Source: Thiorhodococcus drewsii AZ1 (GTDB lineage: Bacteria; Pseudomonadota; Gammaproteobacteria; Chromatiales; Chromatiaceae). Taken from it: a DNA stretch of 64,000 bases. The notes beneath the pieces are model-generated. The model searched no databases. It was not told the DNA's origin and was given only the letters and a program-made list of their open reading frames with translations. Position 1 is the stretch's first letter. Every line of letters starts with the position of its first letter. The DNA lies in NCBI RefSeq assembly GCF_000224065.1, contig NZ_AFWT01000014.1, positions 62,001 to 126,000 of the forward strand, in the 5' to 3' direction. This document shows, piece after piece, positions 18,602-26,723 of the stretch. Position numbers and translations under genes: made by a program.

Positions 18602-18835
18602 GGTGTCATCTGCCTGCGGTCGTCCAATGGGGCTCAAGCCCGGTTTGCAGCGGTGATCGCGCGGCCAAGCCGAGAGGATGAGGGGCTCATCAGCCACACG
18701 GATCCGAGGACGCAGAGCGATCGAATGGAGTGAATAGAGATGGAGCAGGACCAGAGCCCTGCGACTGGATTCTACCATGCGGGTTGCTCGGCACCCGAGC
18801 ACGAAGACCACCAAGCGGAAACATCAACGGGGATG

Positions 18836-18856
18836 GCGCGCCTTAGAAAGGCGCGC
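18836..18856. repeat. GC-rich perfect hairpin
   Basis: A perfect 9-bp stem (GCGCGCCTT / AAGGCGCGC) with a three-base AGA loop. It is not positioned at the end of any called gene; on the plus strand a short T run follows about ten bases later. It could be the terminator of an undetected small transcript. Confidence 0.55.
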
Positions 18857-18879
18857 GATAAAGAATCGTTTTTATGTCT

Positions 18880-18918
18880 TTCAATTCAAATTCTTGCAAC
18901 ACAAGAATCAAAATTGAA
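18880..18918. repeat. AT-rich interrupted inverted repeat
   Basis: Two 7-bp arms pair on each side (TTCAATT/AATTGAA outer, ATTCTTG/CAAGAAT inner) around the loop CAACA. The arms are interrupted on both sides by the same trinucleotide CAA, giving a symmetric 3x3 internal loop. It sits 23 bases after a GC-rich hairpin in a region without genes. The shape suggests a structured RNA or a protein-binding dyad rather than a terminator. Confidence 0.55.
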
Positions 18919-19316
18919 CCGCGTTTTTTCGGATCACCGGAACAATCCAATAACGCCCACCCAAGCCGCATTGCAAGACCGGTACAAGACCTTCCCCAAG
19001 ACCATTCGGAACGCCACCGAGCGGCGCCTCGACCTCCCAAATGCCTCACCACGGCATCGAGCACGAACCGACGGAACTCGGCGCCAAACTTGATCGAAAT
19101 CTTGCCGATCAGAGACTTCGCGGTTAACCTCGCCGCGTTAAATGCTGTCTGGGGCGGTTGGATTCTCTGAATCCCTAGGTAGAAGCCTGCGTGGTCCCTG
19201 CACCGAGCGAGGCATCCGCTGGACTGATCGCCAGCGCCATCGGTGCATTCATGGCGAAGCTGTCCCGACGAACGGCGACGAATTCGAACCACGCAATCTG
19301 ATGGAGCCTTGTTCTA

Positions 19317-19565
19317 ATGAGTGAGAGCACGTTAATGATCGAGAGCCTGCGCCTGATGGGCATCGGCATGGGCATCGTCTTCGGCTTCTTGCTGCTTTTG
19401 GTCGGCATCCTCAGGCTGGTCTCCTTGATCGCACAGCGCATCGCTCCAGCCGAGCCGCAACCCACCCTGAGCCCGAATCCACTCCCGAACGCCTCGACGC
19501 CCGAATCGGATGACCTGATCGCGGTCATCAGTGCGGCCGTCGCGCGCTACCGTCGGGGCCGCTGA
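19317..19565 (+). CDS. oadG: Oxaloacetate decarboxylase gamma subunit
   Basis: An 82-residue single-pass membrane protein: a short N terminus, one helix (about 12-38, GIGMGIVFGFLLLLVGIL) and a proline-rich tail with a final AVISAAVARYRRGR that matches the C-terminal end seen in gamma subunits. Gamma stabilises the complex between the soluble alpha and the membrane-bound beta subunit and accelerates decarboxylation, in part through a C-terminal zinc-binding region in characterised members. GGAG lies about ten bases before the ATG. It leads the oadG-oadA-oadB unit, the standard order. Confidence 0.93.
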   Translation: MSESTLMIESLRLMGIGMGIVFGFLLLLVGILRLVSLIAQRIAPAEPQPTLSPNPLPNASTPESDDLIAVISAAVARYRRGR

Positions 19566-19658
19566 GGTCGACTGGCCCGCGCCAAGTCCCGAACCCTCAC
19601 CGACAGTGCCCACCCATGCCTAGCGGCAGGGGTCGGCGCGAACACGCAGAAACATGCC

Positions 19659-21449
19659 ATGAATCAGAATATCCCACTCGGTATTACCGAAGTCGTCCTG
19701 CGCGACGCCCACCAGTCCCTGCTGGCGACCCGCATGCGCATCGAGGACATGCTCCCGATCGCGGAGAAGCTGGATCAAGTCGGTTACTGGTCGATGGAAT
19801 CCTGGGGCGGAGCCACCTTCGACGCCTGCATCCGCTATCTCGGCGAGGATCCATGGGACCGCCTGCGCCAGCTCAAAGCCGCCATGCCACGCACGCCGCA
19901 GCAGATGCTGCTGCGCGGTCAGAATCTGCTGGGCTACCGCCATTACGCCGACGATCTGGTCGAGAAATTCGTCGAGCGTGCGGCGCTCAACGGCATCGGC
20001 GTCTTCCGCATCTTCGACGCCATGAACGACCTGCGTAACCTGGAGCAGGCCGTCCACGCCGCGCTGAACACCGATGCCCACGCTCAGGGCACCATGTCCT
20101 ACACGGTCAGCCCGGTCCACGATATCGACTACTGGGTCGATATGGGCCGACGGCTCGAAGACATGGGGTGTCACTCCATCTGCATCAAGGACATGGCCGG
20201 CCTGCTGCGCCCCTATGTCGCCGAACAGCTGGTGACCCGACTCAAAGAGACCTGCTCGATCCCGATCGCCATGCAATGCCATGCCACGACCGGCATGAGC
20301 ACGGCCACTGCGATCAAGGCCGCCGAGGCCGGAATCGACATGATCGACACCGCCATCTCCTCGATGAGCATGACCTACGGTCATTCCCCGACCGAATCCG
20401 TGGTCGCGATCCTCCAGGGCACGGATCGCGACACCGGGCTCAACCTCAACCTGCTGGAAGAGATCGCGGCCTATTTCCGCGAGGTCCGCAAGAAATACGC
20501 CCGCTTCGAGGGCTCGCTCAAAGGCGTAGACTCGCGCATCCTGGTCGCCCAGGTCCCAGGCGGCATGCTCACCAACATGGAAAACCAGCTGCGCGAGCAG
20601 GGCGCCGAGAATCGACTCGACGAGGTGCTGGCCGAAATCCCCAAGGTGCGGGAGGAACTGGGCTATCTGCCCCTGGTCACCCCGACCTCCCAGATCGTGG
20701 GCAGCCAGGCGGTACTGAACGTGCTCACCGGCGAGCGCTACAAGAGCATCACCAACGAAACCGCCGGCGTCCTCAAAGGCGCCTACGGAGCGACCCCTGC
20801 TCCGGTCGACCCGGAATTGCAGGCGCGCGTGCTGCAGAACGGCGAGGAGCCGATCAGCTGCCGTCCGGCCGACGATCTGCCGCCCGAACTCGACCGACTC
20901 ACCCAGGAACTTGAAGGTATCGCCCGCGAGCGCACGCTCAATCTGGTCGATCAGGTCGTGGACGACGTGCTCATCTACGCCATGTTCCCCCAGGTCGGGC
21001 TCAAATTCCTCGAAAACCGCAACAATCCGGACGCCTTCGAGCCGCGTCCCTGGGAAATCCAGGAGGCTGCTCCGGCACCCGCCGCAACGCCAGCCGCACC
21101 GACCGACGGTCCCGAACAGTATCGAATCGAGGTCAACGGCCGCGCCTACGACGTGCGCGTCTCGCCCCAGGGCAGCGTTGATTCGGTCGCCCTGAGCGCT
21201 GCACCGACGACCGCTCCAGCCGCCGCATCGGCGGGGACACAGGTCGTCGAGACGCCACTCGCCGGCAACATCGTCCGACTCTGCGTCACACCGGGCCAGA
21301 CGGTCGCGGCCGGCGACGTCGTGATCATCCTTGAGGCCATGAAGATGGAAACCGAGGTCCGGACACCCTGGGCAGGCCAAGTCGCCGAGATCCGGGTCAA
21401 GGAGGGTGAAACCGTCGCCCTTGGCGCACCGCTGCTGGTACTGGGCTGA
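19659..21449 (+). CDS. oadA: Oxaloacetate decarboxylase alpha subunit (carboxyltransferase-biotin carrier)
   Basis: 596 residues. The N-terminal carboxyltransferase TIM barrel (about 5-270; [13 protein letters not shown], metal ligands in QCHATTGM) and the conserved PYC/OadA domain (to about 460) are followed by an alanine/proline-rich linker (about 465-520) and a C-terminal biotinyl domain (about 525-596) with the biotinylation site EAMKMET. It transfers CO2 from oxaloacetate to biotin; the beta subunit then decarboxylates carboxybiotin while exporting sodium. Cytoplasmic, attached to OadB through OadG. The start ATG 19659 is 93 bases after oadG, and oadB follows after 5 bases. Confidence 0.97.
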   Translation: MNQNIPLGITEVVLRDAHQSLLATRMRIEDMLPIAEKLDQVGYWSMESWGGATFDACIRYLGEDPWDRLRQLKAAMPRTPQQMLLRGQNLLGYRHYADDLVEKFVERAALNGIGVFRIFDAMNDLRNLEQAVHAALNTDAHAQGTMSYTVSPVHDIDYWVDMGRRLEDMGCHSICIKDMAGLLRPYVAEQLVTRLKETCSIPIAMQCHATTGMSTATAIKAAEAGIDMIDTAISSMSMTYGHSPTESVVAILQGTDRDTGLNLNLLEEIAAYFREVRKKYARFEGSLKGVDSRILVAQVPGGMLTNMENQLREQGAENRLDEVLAEIPKVREELGYLPLVTPTSQIVGSQAVLNVLTGERYKSITNETAGVLKGAYGATPAPVDPELQARVLQNGEEPISCRPADDLPPELDRLTQELEGIARERTLNLVDQVVDDVLIYAMFPQVGLKFLENRNNPDAFEPRPWEIQEAAPAPAATPAAPTDGPEQYRIEVNGRAYDVRVSPQGSVDSVALSAAPTTAPAAASAGTQVVETPLAGNIVRLCVTPGQTVAAGDVVIILEAMKMETEVRTPWAGQVAEIRVKEGETVALGAPLLVLG

Positions 21450-21454
21450 TAGCT

Positions 21455-22588
21455 ATGGACGCGATCGACAAACTCTGGATCTCCATGGGCATTGCCAACA
21501 TGGAGTGGGGGCAGGGCCTGATGATGGCCATCGGCTGCCTGCTCATCTACCTGGCCATCGCCAAGAAGTTCGAGCCGCTGCTACTGGTCCCGATCGGCTT
21601 CGGCGCCCTGCTCAGCAACATCCCGATCGCCGGGATCGGCGGCCCGGACGGCATGATCGGACAGATCTACCACGTCGGCGTGGAAACGGGCGTCTTCCCC
21701 CTGCTGATCTTCATGGGGGTCGGAGCCCTGACCGATTTCGGCGCGCTCATCGCGCGTCCCTCGACCCTGCTGCTGGGCGCAGCCGCCCAGTTCGGCATCT
21801 TCGCGACCCTGATCGGGGCGGTGGCGCTCAACTATCTGCCCGGATTCGACTTCACGCTCCAAGAGGCCGCCTCCATCGCCATCATCGGCGGCGCGGACGG
21901 TCCGACCGCCATCTTCCTCGCCTCGCGCCTGGCGCCCGACATGCTCGGCGCCATCGCCGTGGCGGCCTATTCCTACATGGCGCTGGTGCCCATCATCCAG
22001 CCGCCGATCATGCGCGCCCTGACCACCAAGCAGGAACGCGCGGTGGTCATGCAGCAGTTGCGTCCGGTCTCGCGTCTCGAACGCATCCTCTTCCCCTTCG
22101 TGGTGCTCATCCTCTGCGCCCTGCTGCTGCCCTCAGCGGCACCGCTGATCGGCATGCTGACCTTCGGCAACCTGTTGCGCGAGGCCGGCGTGGTCGAGCG
22201 TCTGAGCCGCGCGGCCCAGAACGAGATCATCAACACGGTCACCATCATGCTCGGCCTGGCGGTCGGCTCCAAACTGTCGGCAGAGAAGTTCCTGGCGGTC
22301 GAGACGCTCGGCATCCTGGTGCTGGGCGCCCTCGCCTTCTGCATCGGCACGGCGACCGGCGTCATCATGGGCAAGATCATGTACCGCGTGACTGGCGGCA
22401 AGGTGAATCCGCTGATCGGCGCCGCTGGCGTTTCAGCGGTTCCCATGGCGGCGCGCGTGGTCAACAAGGTTGGATTGGAGGAAGATCCCCACAACTTCCT
22501 GGTCATGCACGCCATGGGTCCAAATGTTGCCGGCGTCATCGGCTCGGCGGTCGCGGCCGGCATATTGCTCGCCTTGACGGGAAGCTGA
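21455..22588 (+). CDS. oadB: Oxaloacetate decarboxylase beta subunit (sodium pump)
   Basis: A 377-residue polytopic inner-membrane protein of the sodium-translocating decarboxylase beta family, near the short end of family length. About nine hydrophobic segments are visible. The family's key region [15 protein letters not shown] (about 146-160) contains the essential Asp, and the segment [16 protein letters not shown] with [18 protein letters not shown] near the C terminus is also conserved. It decarboxylates carboxybiotin using a proton and exports two sodium ions. The five-base spacing to oadA indicates co-translation, and a strong hairpin follows the stop codon. Confidence 0.97.
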   Translation: MDAIDKLWISMGIANMEWGQGLMMAIGCLLIYLAIAKKFEPLLLVPIGFGALLSNIPIAGIGGPDGMIGQIYHVGVETGVFPLLIFMGVGALTDFGALIARPSTLLLGAAAQFGIFATLIGAVALNYLPGFDFTLQEAASIAIIGGADGPTAIFLASRLAPDMLGAIAVAAYSYMALVPIIQPPIMRALTTKQERAVVMQQLRPVSRLERILFPFVVLILCALLLPSAAPLIGMLTFGNLLREAGVVERLSRAAQNEIINTVTIMLGLAVGSKLSAEKFLAVETLGILVLGALAFCIGTATGVIMGKIMYRVTGGKVNPLIGAAGVSAVPMAARVVNKVGLEEDPHNFLVMHAMGPNVAGVIGSAVAAGILLALTGS

Positions 22589-22600
22589 TCTGATCCGCTG

Positions 22601-22637
22601 CGAACGCCCGATCCTTCGATGTCGGATCGGGCGTTCG
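22601..22637 (+). terminator. Strong hairpin terminator after oadGAB
   Basis: A perfect 14-bp GC-rich stem (CGAACGCCCGATCC / GGATCGGGCGTTCG) with a 9-base loop starts 12 bases after the oadB stop. The T tract is missing, but position and stability make an end-of-operon structure likely. Confidence 0.7.
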
Positions 22638-22724
22638 AGCGAAGCGAAGGGCGATCACCAGCGGCCTCTGACGACGTATCCCTTCACGCGACCCTATTCA
22701 AAGACCCGCTGGCAAGAGAGAACG

Positions 22725-23117
22725 ATGATCGACATCGAATGGGACAACAAATTTTCCGTCGGGCATGAGCGCATCGATCACGAGCATCAGGTCTTTCTCG
22801 ACTTGATCAAAAATGTCTCGCTCTGCGACGACGAGCATATGCCGCGCGAGCGCGTCTTTCGCCTGCTGACCGAGATCGGGAAATACGCCGATTTTCACTT
22901 CTACAGTGAAGAGAACATCATGCTCGACACGGGCTATCCAGATTACGAGGCGCACAAACGCGAGCACAGCATGCTGCTCTGCAAACTCTATGATTACATT
23001 CACCGTTATCGAGTGGAGGACATCGACCTCGACAGCATGGTCGAGTTCCTGTTCGAATGGTTCGCCTTGCACACCACGGGCTCGGACAAACGGCTGGTGA
23101 AGCATATCCAGCGTTGA
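22725..23117 (+). CDS. Bacteriohemerythrin
   Basis: A 130-residue single-domain hemerythrin with all di-iron ligands in order: His in SVGHERIDHEHQ, the HFYSEE motif (His and Glu), HKREH (two His) and ALHTTGSD (His and Asp). The family binds O2 reversibly at a non-haem di-iron site in the cytoplasm and is used for oxygen delivery or sensing, typically in microaerophiles and motile bacteria. It stands alone between two hairpins, GAGAG precedes the ATG by about eight bases, and no partner gene is adjacent. Confidence 0.95.
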   Translation: MIDIEWDNKFSVGHERIDHEHQVFLDLIKNVSLCDDEHMPRERVFRLLTEIGKYADFHFYSEENIMLDTGYPDYEAHKREHSMLLCKLYDYIHRYRVEDIDLDSMVEFLFEWFALHTTGSDKRLVKHIQR

Positions 23118-23141
23118 GACGGCGGCCCATCAGCCGCCGTC
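23118..23141 (+). terminator. Hairpin terminator after bacteriohemerythrin
   Basis: A perfect 9-bp stem GACGGCGGC / GCCGCCGTC with a six-base loop begins directly after the stop codon. No T tract. Confidence 0.6.
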
Positions 23142-23157
23142 CGGGCACGCTTCGTAG

Positions 23158-23185
23158 CCCGGATGAACCGCGAGCGACATCCGGG
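23158..23185. repeat. REP-like palindromic element
   Basis: CCCGGAT...ATCCGGG flank a central GC-rich core, in the context GTAGCCCGGATGAA. This arrangement (GTAG tag, inverted 7-mers, CGCGAGCG core) resembles the dispersed REP-type elements common between convergent genes in gammaproteobacteria. It lies between the convergent bacteriohemerythrin and DUF4126 genes. Only one copy is seen in this window. Confidence 0.5.
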
Positions 23186-23236
23186 ATGCTATCAACGCGG
23201 ACCGGTCGACTCGAGGCAACAGCTTCCGCACAACGC

Positions 23237-23887
23237 CTAACCCGATGGCGGCCCTCCACCCACATCGCTCGTTCCCGGATCCCGTCCACCTCGACCACCG
23301 AACGCGCGCCCAAGAAAGCGGAACAGACGCCCAATCCCACGCCAAATCTTGGGCGCCAACCAGATCAGCAACACCAGAAACACCGCCAGCAGGATCAGAA
23401 AGACCAACGGATGGCTGACGGCGAGCAGCAGGCCGCCCACGACCCCAACATCCTCGCCGAACGATGCGGCCCAGTTGGTGAAGGGCTCGGGAGAGGTGTT
23501 GATCAGAACCCGACTGCCGGCTTTGGCGAAATGCGAGGTGGCGGCGAGCCCCCCGCCCATGATGGCGGCCGCCAGATGCGCTCCCGTTCCCAAATCGCCA
23601 GCCGCGCCAGCGGCCAGCATGGCGCCAGCGGGGATCCGCACGAAGGTGTGAAGCGAATCCCAAGCGGTATCGACACCCGGAACCTTATCGGTCACGAACT
23701 CGACCAGATACATAAAACCGGCCGCAAGCAGGACCAGGGGATCCATCAGCAGATCCAATCCGGGCGGCAGATCGACCGTTCCGGTAGCGCCGAGCAATCC
23801 GAGCAGCAGGATGGTCGCATAGAGGTTGATCCCGCTCGCCCAGCCCGCGCCCAGGGTCAGGGCCAGCGTCTGCGTCATCTCGTCCAC
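23237..23887 (-). CDS. DUF4126 family membrane protein
   Basis: 216 residues. GTG 23887 is preferred because GAGGTG lies seven bases upstream; the ATG three codons in would be too far from it, and the long upstream frame has no supporting signal. Four to five hydrophobic segments: LGAGWASGINLYATILLLG, a central LVLLAAGFMYLVEF, a glycine/alanine-rich AHLAAAIMGGGLAATSHF, and a C-terminal HPLVFLILLAVFLVLLIWLAP followed by a basic, glycine-rich tail. The WASGINLYAT and DKVPGVDTAWDSLHTFVR sequences are typical of DUF4126, whose function is unknown. It is divergent from a DUF2939 gene. Confidence 0.85.
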   Translation of the reverse strand: MDEMTQTLALTLGAGWASGINLYATILLLGLLGATGTVDLPPGLDLLMDPLVLLAAGFMYLVEFVTDKVPGVDTAWDSLHTFVRIPAGAMLAAGAAGDLGTGAHLAAAIMGGGLAATSHFAKAGSRVLINTSPEPFTNWAASFGEDVGVVGGLLLAVSHPLVFLILLAVFLVLLIWLAPKIWRGIGRLFRFLGRAFGGRGGRDPGTSDVGGGPPSG

Positions 23888-24121
23888 GGCAAAACACCTC
23901 GCAACACTAATGAAAAATGACCCGATTGCGATCGAACACCCGGTCACCGCAAAAAAACCGGATCCAAAACGGGACGTCGCGGAACTCAGCCCATCCTGGA
24001 AGATCCGATCGATCCTGTCCATTGCAGCGCCCTGAATATCCCGTATGACAGCGCGCGGATCCCGCTCGAAACCGACATAAAATACCTGAACGCCCACCTT
24101 GGGCCTCAAGGAGCATTCGGC

Positions 24122-24610
24122 ATGTCTCGCATCATCACCTTTCTCGTCGCTTTTCTGTTGATCGTCTACGGAGCCTGGCCCTACTACAGCATCTTCCGGC
24201 TGGACCGCGCGCTCTCGGAACCGGATCCTGCAGCCATCGCCCCCTTCGTGGATCTGCCCGCCATCCGGCAATCACTCAAGCAGCGTCTCGCCGAGGGCGT
24301 CCGCTCCGATCTGCCTCAGGGAACCGACAGCAGCAATCCGTTCGTCGACCTGCTCGCTCAGGGTCTGAGCCAGATCGGCGATCGACTACTGGAACAGGGT
24401 CTCGATCTGACCGCCGTCCGCAACCTGCTGCAGGCCACGGCGACGCAGGCAACCGATCGCCGGCCGGCCTACTTCATCGCTGGTATCCACTGGGCCTTCT
24501 TCAGCGCGTGGAACCGCTTCGAGATCCGACTCGGGGAGGGGGACAACGCGACCCGGATCCTCATGCAGCTGGAGGGAGTAAGCTGGAGGATCACCGATAT
24601 CGGGGGCTGA
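24122..24610 (+). CDS. DUF2939 family protein
   Basis: 162 residues with an AAGGAGC ribosome site at the right spacing. One N-terminal hydrophobic segment (about 5-22, ITFLVAFLLIVYGAWPYY) acts as signal anchor and is followed by the family's pattern: a repeat-counting helix region (RLDRALSEPDPAAIAPFVDLPAIRQ shortened here to LDRALSEPDPAAIAPFVD) and a C-terminal ...GVSWRITDI. DUF2939 proteins have no known function and are predicted to face the periplasm. It is divergent from the DUF4126 gene, with 234 bases between them for shared control. Confidence 0.82.
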   Translation: MSRIITFLVAFLLIVYGAWPYYSIFRLDRALSEPDPAAIAPFVDLPAIRQSLKQRLAEGVRSDLPQGTDSSNPFVDLLAQGLSQIGDRLLEQGLDLTAVRNLLQATATQATDRRPAYFIAGIHWAFFSAWNRFEIRLGEGDNATRILMQLEGVSWRITDIGG

Positions 24611-24895
24611 CCCGGACGTGACGAGCCGCTCGTCTCTCGCCCGTTGAAACGGCGATTGGATTGGGCTCGCACCCCCCACACCTGTCAAGGATATCCCCGA
24701 GCCCGCCCGACCCAACGGCTACGGACATGGTGTCTCGATCCAGTCTCATAAAGCGGATCCGAGACAGGAGCGAAACACCCTGGTGAGGCTTTCGCTGTAA
24801 ACTCAACTCGTAACAATCGCGGCCAAAGATCCCTGCCGCCCGTGCCAGCGCAGGGACCTTCGCACACGCATCACGATATGGGAGACATCTGAACG

Positions 24896-25378
24896 ATGAA
24901 TGCACTCAACACGATCGAGGCGATCAAGAACTCGGCCCTCGGCGCCGAACTCGACCCGGACGAATGCCAGGTCCTGGCCGACCGCATGGGAACGCTGTCG
25001 CTCGCGGCGGACGAAACCCTGGTCGAGGAAGGCGACGAGCGTCACACGCTCTTTCTGCTCGCCGCCGGGAGACTCTGTGTCTGTCGGCGTGTCGGCACGA
25101 GCGAGGAGATCGTCCACCACATGCGTCCCGGCGAATGCGCCGGTACCCGCGCCTTCGTCGACCGCTCGGTCCGCAAGGCCGGTCTGCGCGCCGAGATCGA
25201 CAGCCAGGTGATGACGCTGGAACCCGTCGACTTCGAGGCGCTGATCGACAGCCATCCGCGCCTGGTGTTCAAAATGATGCGTGCCATCTTCCGCATCACC
25301 CACAGCAACCTGATGCGCATGAACCGCGAAAGCGCCGAGATGCGCAACTATCTGCTGAAGACGGGCGGACGCTACTGA
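24896..25378 (+). CDS. Stand-alone cyclic-nucleotide-binding domain protein
   Basis: 160 residues. Nearly the whole protein is one cNMP-binding beta-roll (about 18-135): EEGDERHTLFLLAAGRLCV and MRPGECAGTRAFVDRSVRKA occupy the place of the phosphate-binding cassette, with the usual Arg/Lys region, followed by a C-helix. There is no helix-turn-helix, so it is not a CRP-type transcription factor. No enzyme domain is attached. It lies 15 bases upstream of sbcD and could be co-transcribed with it, but no functional link is known. Confidence 0.82.
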   Translation: MNALNTIEAIKNSALGAELDPDECQVLADRMGTLSLAADETLVEEGDERHTLFLLAAGRLCVCRRVGTSEEIVHHMRPGECAGTRAFVDRSVRKAGLRAEIDSQVMTLEPVDFEALIDSHPRLVFKMMRAIFRITHSNLMRMNRESAEMRNYLLKTGGRY

Positions 25379-25393
25379 TCTCAAACCCTGACC

Positions 25394-26644
25394 ATGACGG
25401 ACGCCCGGCGAATTCGCCTGCTGCACACCTCGGACTGGCACCTCGGACGCACACTGCACGGCCGCAAACGTGACGAAGAATTCGCCGCCTTTCTCGACTG
25501 GCTGATCGAGACCGTCGAGCTTGAGGCGGTCGAGGTGCTGCTGATCGCCGGCGACATCTTCGACACCAGCGCGCCGAGCCACCGGGCGCAGGCGCTCTAC
25601 TACCGTTTTCTCTCCCGTATATCGGGCTCGAACTGCCGCCATCTGGTGGTGATCGCCGGCAATCACGACTCACCCACCTTCATCGAGGCCCCCAAGGCCC
25701 TGCTGCATGCGCTGGATGTGCATGTGGTCGGCGCCATCGGACAGGACCTGAACGACGAGGTCCTGGTCCTGCGCGACCAGGAGGACCGGCCCGAACTCAT
25801 CGTCTGCGCCGTGCCCTATCTGCGCGATCGTGATATCCGCCAGTCCGAGGCCGGGGAGACGATCGAGGACAAGGAACGCAAGCTGATCGAGGGCATTCGC
25901 GCCCACTATGCTGAAGTCGTGGCCCTGGCGGAGCAACGACGCGCCGAGCTGGATCAGTGGATCCCGATCGTCGGCATGGGGCACCTCTTCACCGCCGGAG
26001 GACTGACTCAGGACGGCGACGGCGTGCGCGAGCTTTACGTCGGCTCGCTGGCGCACCTCTCGGCCAGTATCTTCCCCGACTCACTCGACTATCTCGCGCT
26101 GGGCCACCTGCACGTCCCGCAAAAGGTCGCCGGCTCCGAGAGCATCCGCTATAGCGGCTCGCCCTTACCGATGGGGTTCGGCGAGGCGCGCCAAGTCAAG
26201 CAGGTCTGCCTGGTGGACCTGGCCCCCGAAAACATCCGCGTAAGCGCGCTGGAGATCCCCGTCTTCCAACCGATCGAACGCATCCGAGGATCCTGGGATG
26301 TCATCGCAACCCGTCTGGGCGAACTGGCGGCGGCCGACAGCCCGAGCTGGATCGAGGTGATCTACGAGGACGAGGCCCTGATCGGCGACCTCCGCGAGCG
26401 TCTGGACGAGGCGGTCACCGGGACCAAACTGGAGATCCTGCGGGTGCGCAACGACCGCATCCTGGCTCAAGCGCTCGGCCAGACCCAGCTCGACGAAACG
26501 CTCGCCGACCTCGATACCGAAGAGGTCTTCTCGCGCTGCCTGGAGAGCCAGAAGATCGCGATCGACCAGCGACCAGACCTGTTGCACTGCTACCGCGAGA
26601 TCCTGGCCGACCTCAACGACGCCGACCCACTGTCCGATCAGTGA
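25394..26644 (+). CDS. sbcD: DNA repair nuclease SbcD (Mre11-like)
   Basis: A 416-residue calcineurin-like phosphoesterase with motifs in order: LLHTSDWHLGRTLHG (Asp/His), IAGDIFDTS, IAGNHDSPTF, and GHLHVPQKV, coordinating two Mn ions. C-terminal SbcD-specific capping domain from about 280. With SbcC it forms an ATP-regulated endo/exonuclease that opens hairpins, trims blocked DNA ends and cleaves replicating palindromes. ATG 25394 follows the cNMP protein gene by 15 bases; sbcC follows after a 79-base gap. Confidence 0.96.
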   Translation: MTDARRIRLLHTSDWHLGRTLHGRKRDEEFAAFLDWLIETVELEAVEVLLIAGDIFDTSAPSHRAQALYYRFLSRISGSNCRHLVVIAGNHDSPTFIEAPKALLHALDVHVVGAIGQDLNDEVLVLRDQEDRPELIVCAVPYLRDRDIRQSEAGETIEDKERKLIEGIRAHYAEVVALAEQRRAELDQWIPIVGMGHLFTAGGLTQDGDGVRELYVGSLAHLSASIFPDSLDYLALGHLHVPQKVAGSESIRYSGSPLPMGFGEARQVKQVCLVDLAPENIRVSALEIPVFQPIERIRGSWDVIATRLGELAAADSPSWIEVIYEDEALIGDLRERLDEAVTGTKLEILRVRNDRILAQALGQTQLDETLADLDTEEVFSRCLESQKIAIDQRPDLLHCYREILADLNDADPLSDQ

Positions 26645-26723
26645 TCCTTGCGAACAGCGTTCGCCCGCGCCCAGGCGCGCTCGAATCTGCAACCCTCACA
26701 AAACCAACTGAACTGGACCGCCG

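Larger units (their letters stand above)
18602..19316. other. 715-base gene-poor region before oadG
   Basis: No gene is supported. Open frames of about 100-150 codons exist on both strands but have no recognisable domain, ribosome site or consistent codon use. The stretch around 18860-18920 is clearly more AT-rich than its surroundings and contains two strong inverted repeats, listed separately. A further small dyad GGATTC-TCT-GAATCC lies near 19160-19175, upstream of oadG. The first ~100 bases probably carry the promoter of the CPBP gene and the last ~150 that of oadGAB. Confidence 0.5.

Noticed and set aside
18843-19292. A 149-codon minus-strand frame (and a 98-codon plus-strand one at 18874) in the gap before oadG
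   Set aside because: No recognisable domain, no ribosome site, and it runs across the two inverted repeats; not supported as a gene.
19620-21380. A 586-codon minus-strand frame opposite oadA
   Set aside because: Shadow of oadA; its residues are Gly/Asp/His-rich and match no family.
23888-24271. N-terminal extension of the DUF4126 protein
   Set aside because: GTG 23887 has a GAGGTG ribosome site at seven bases, while the extension lacks one and overlaps the divergent DUF2939 gene.
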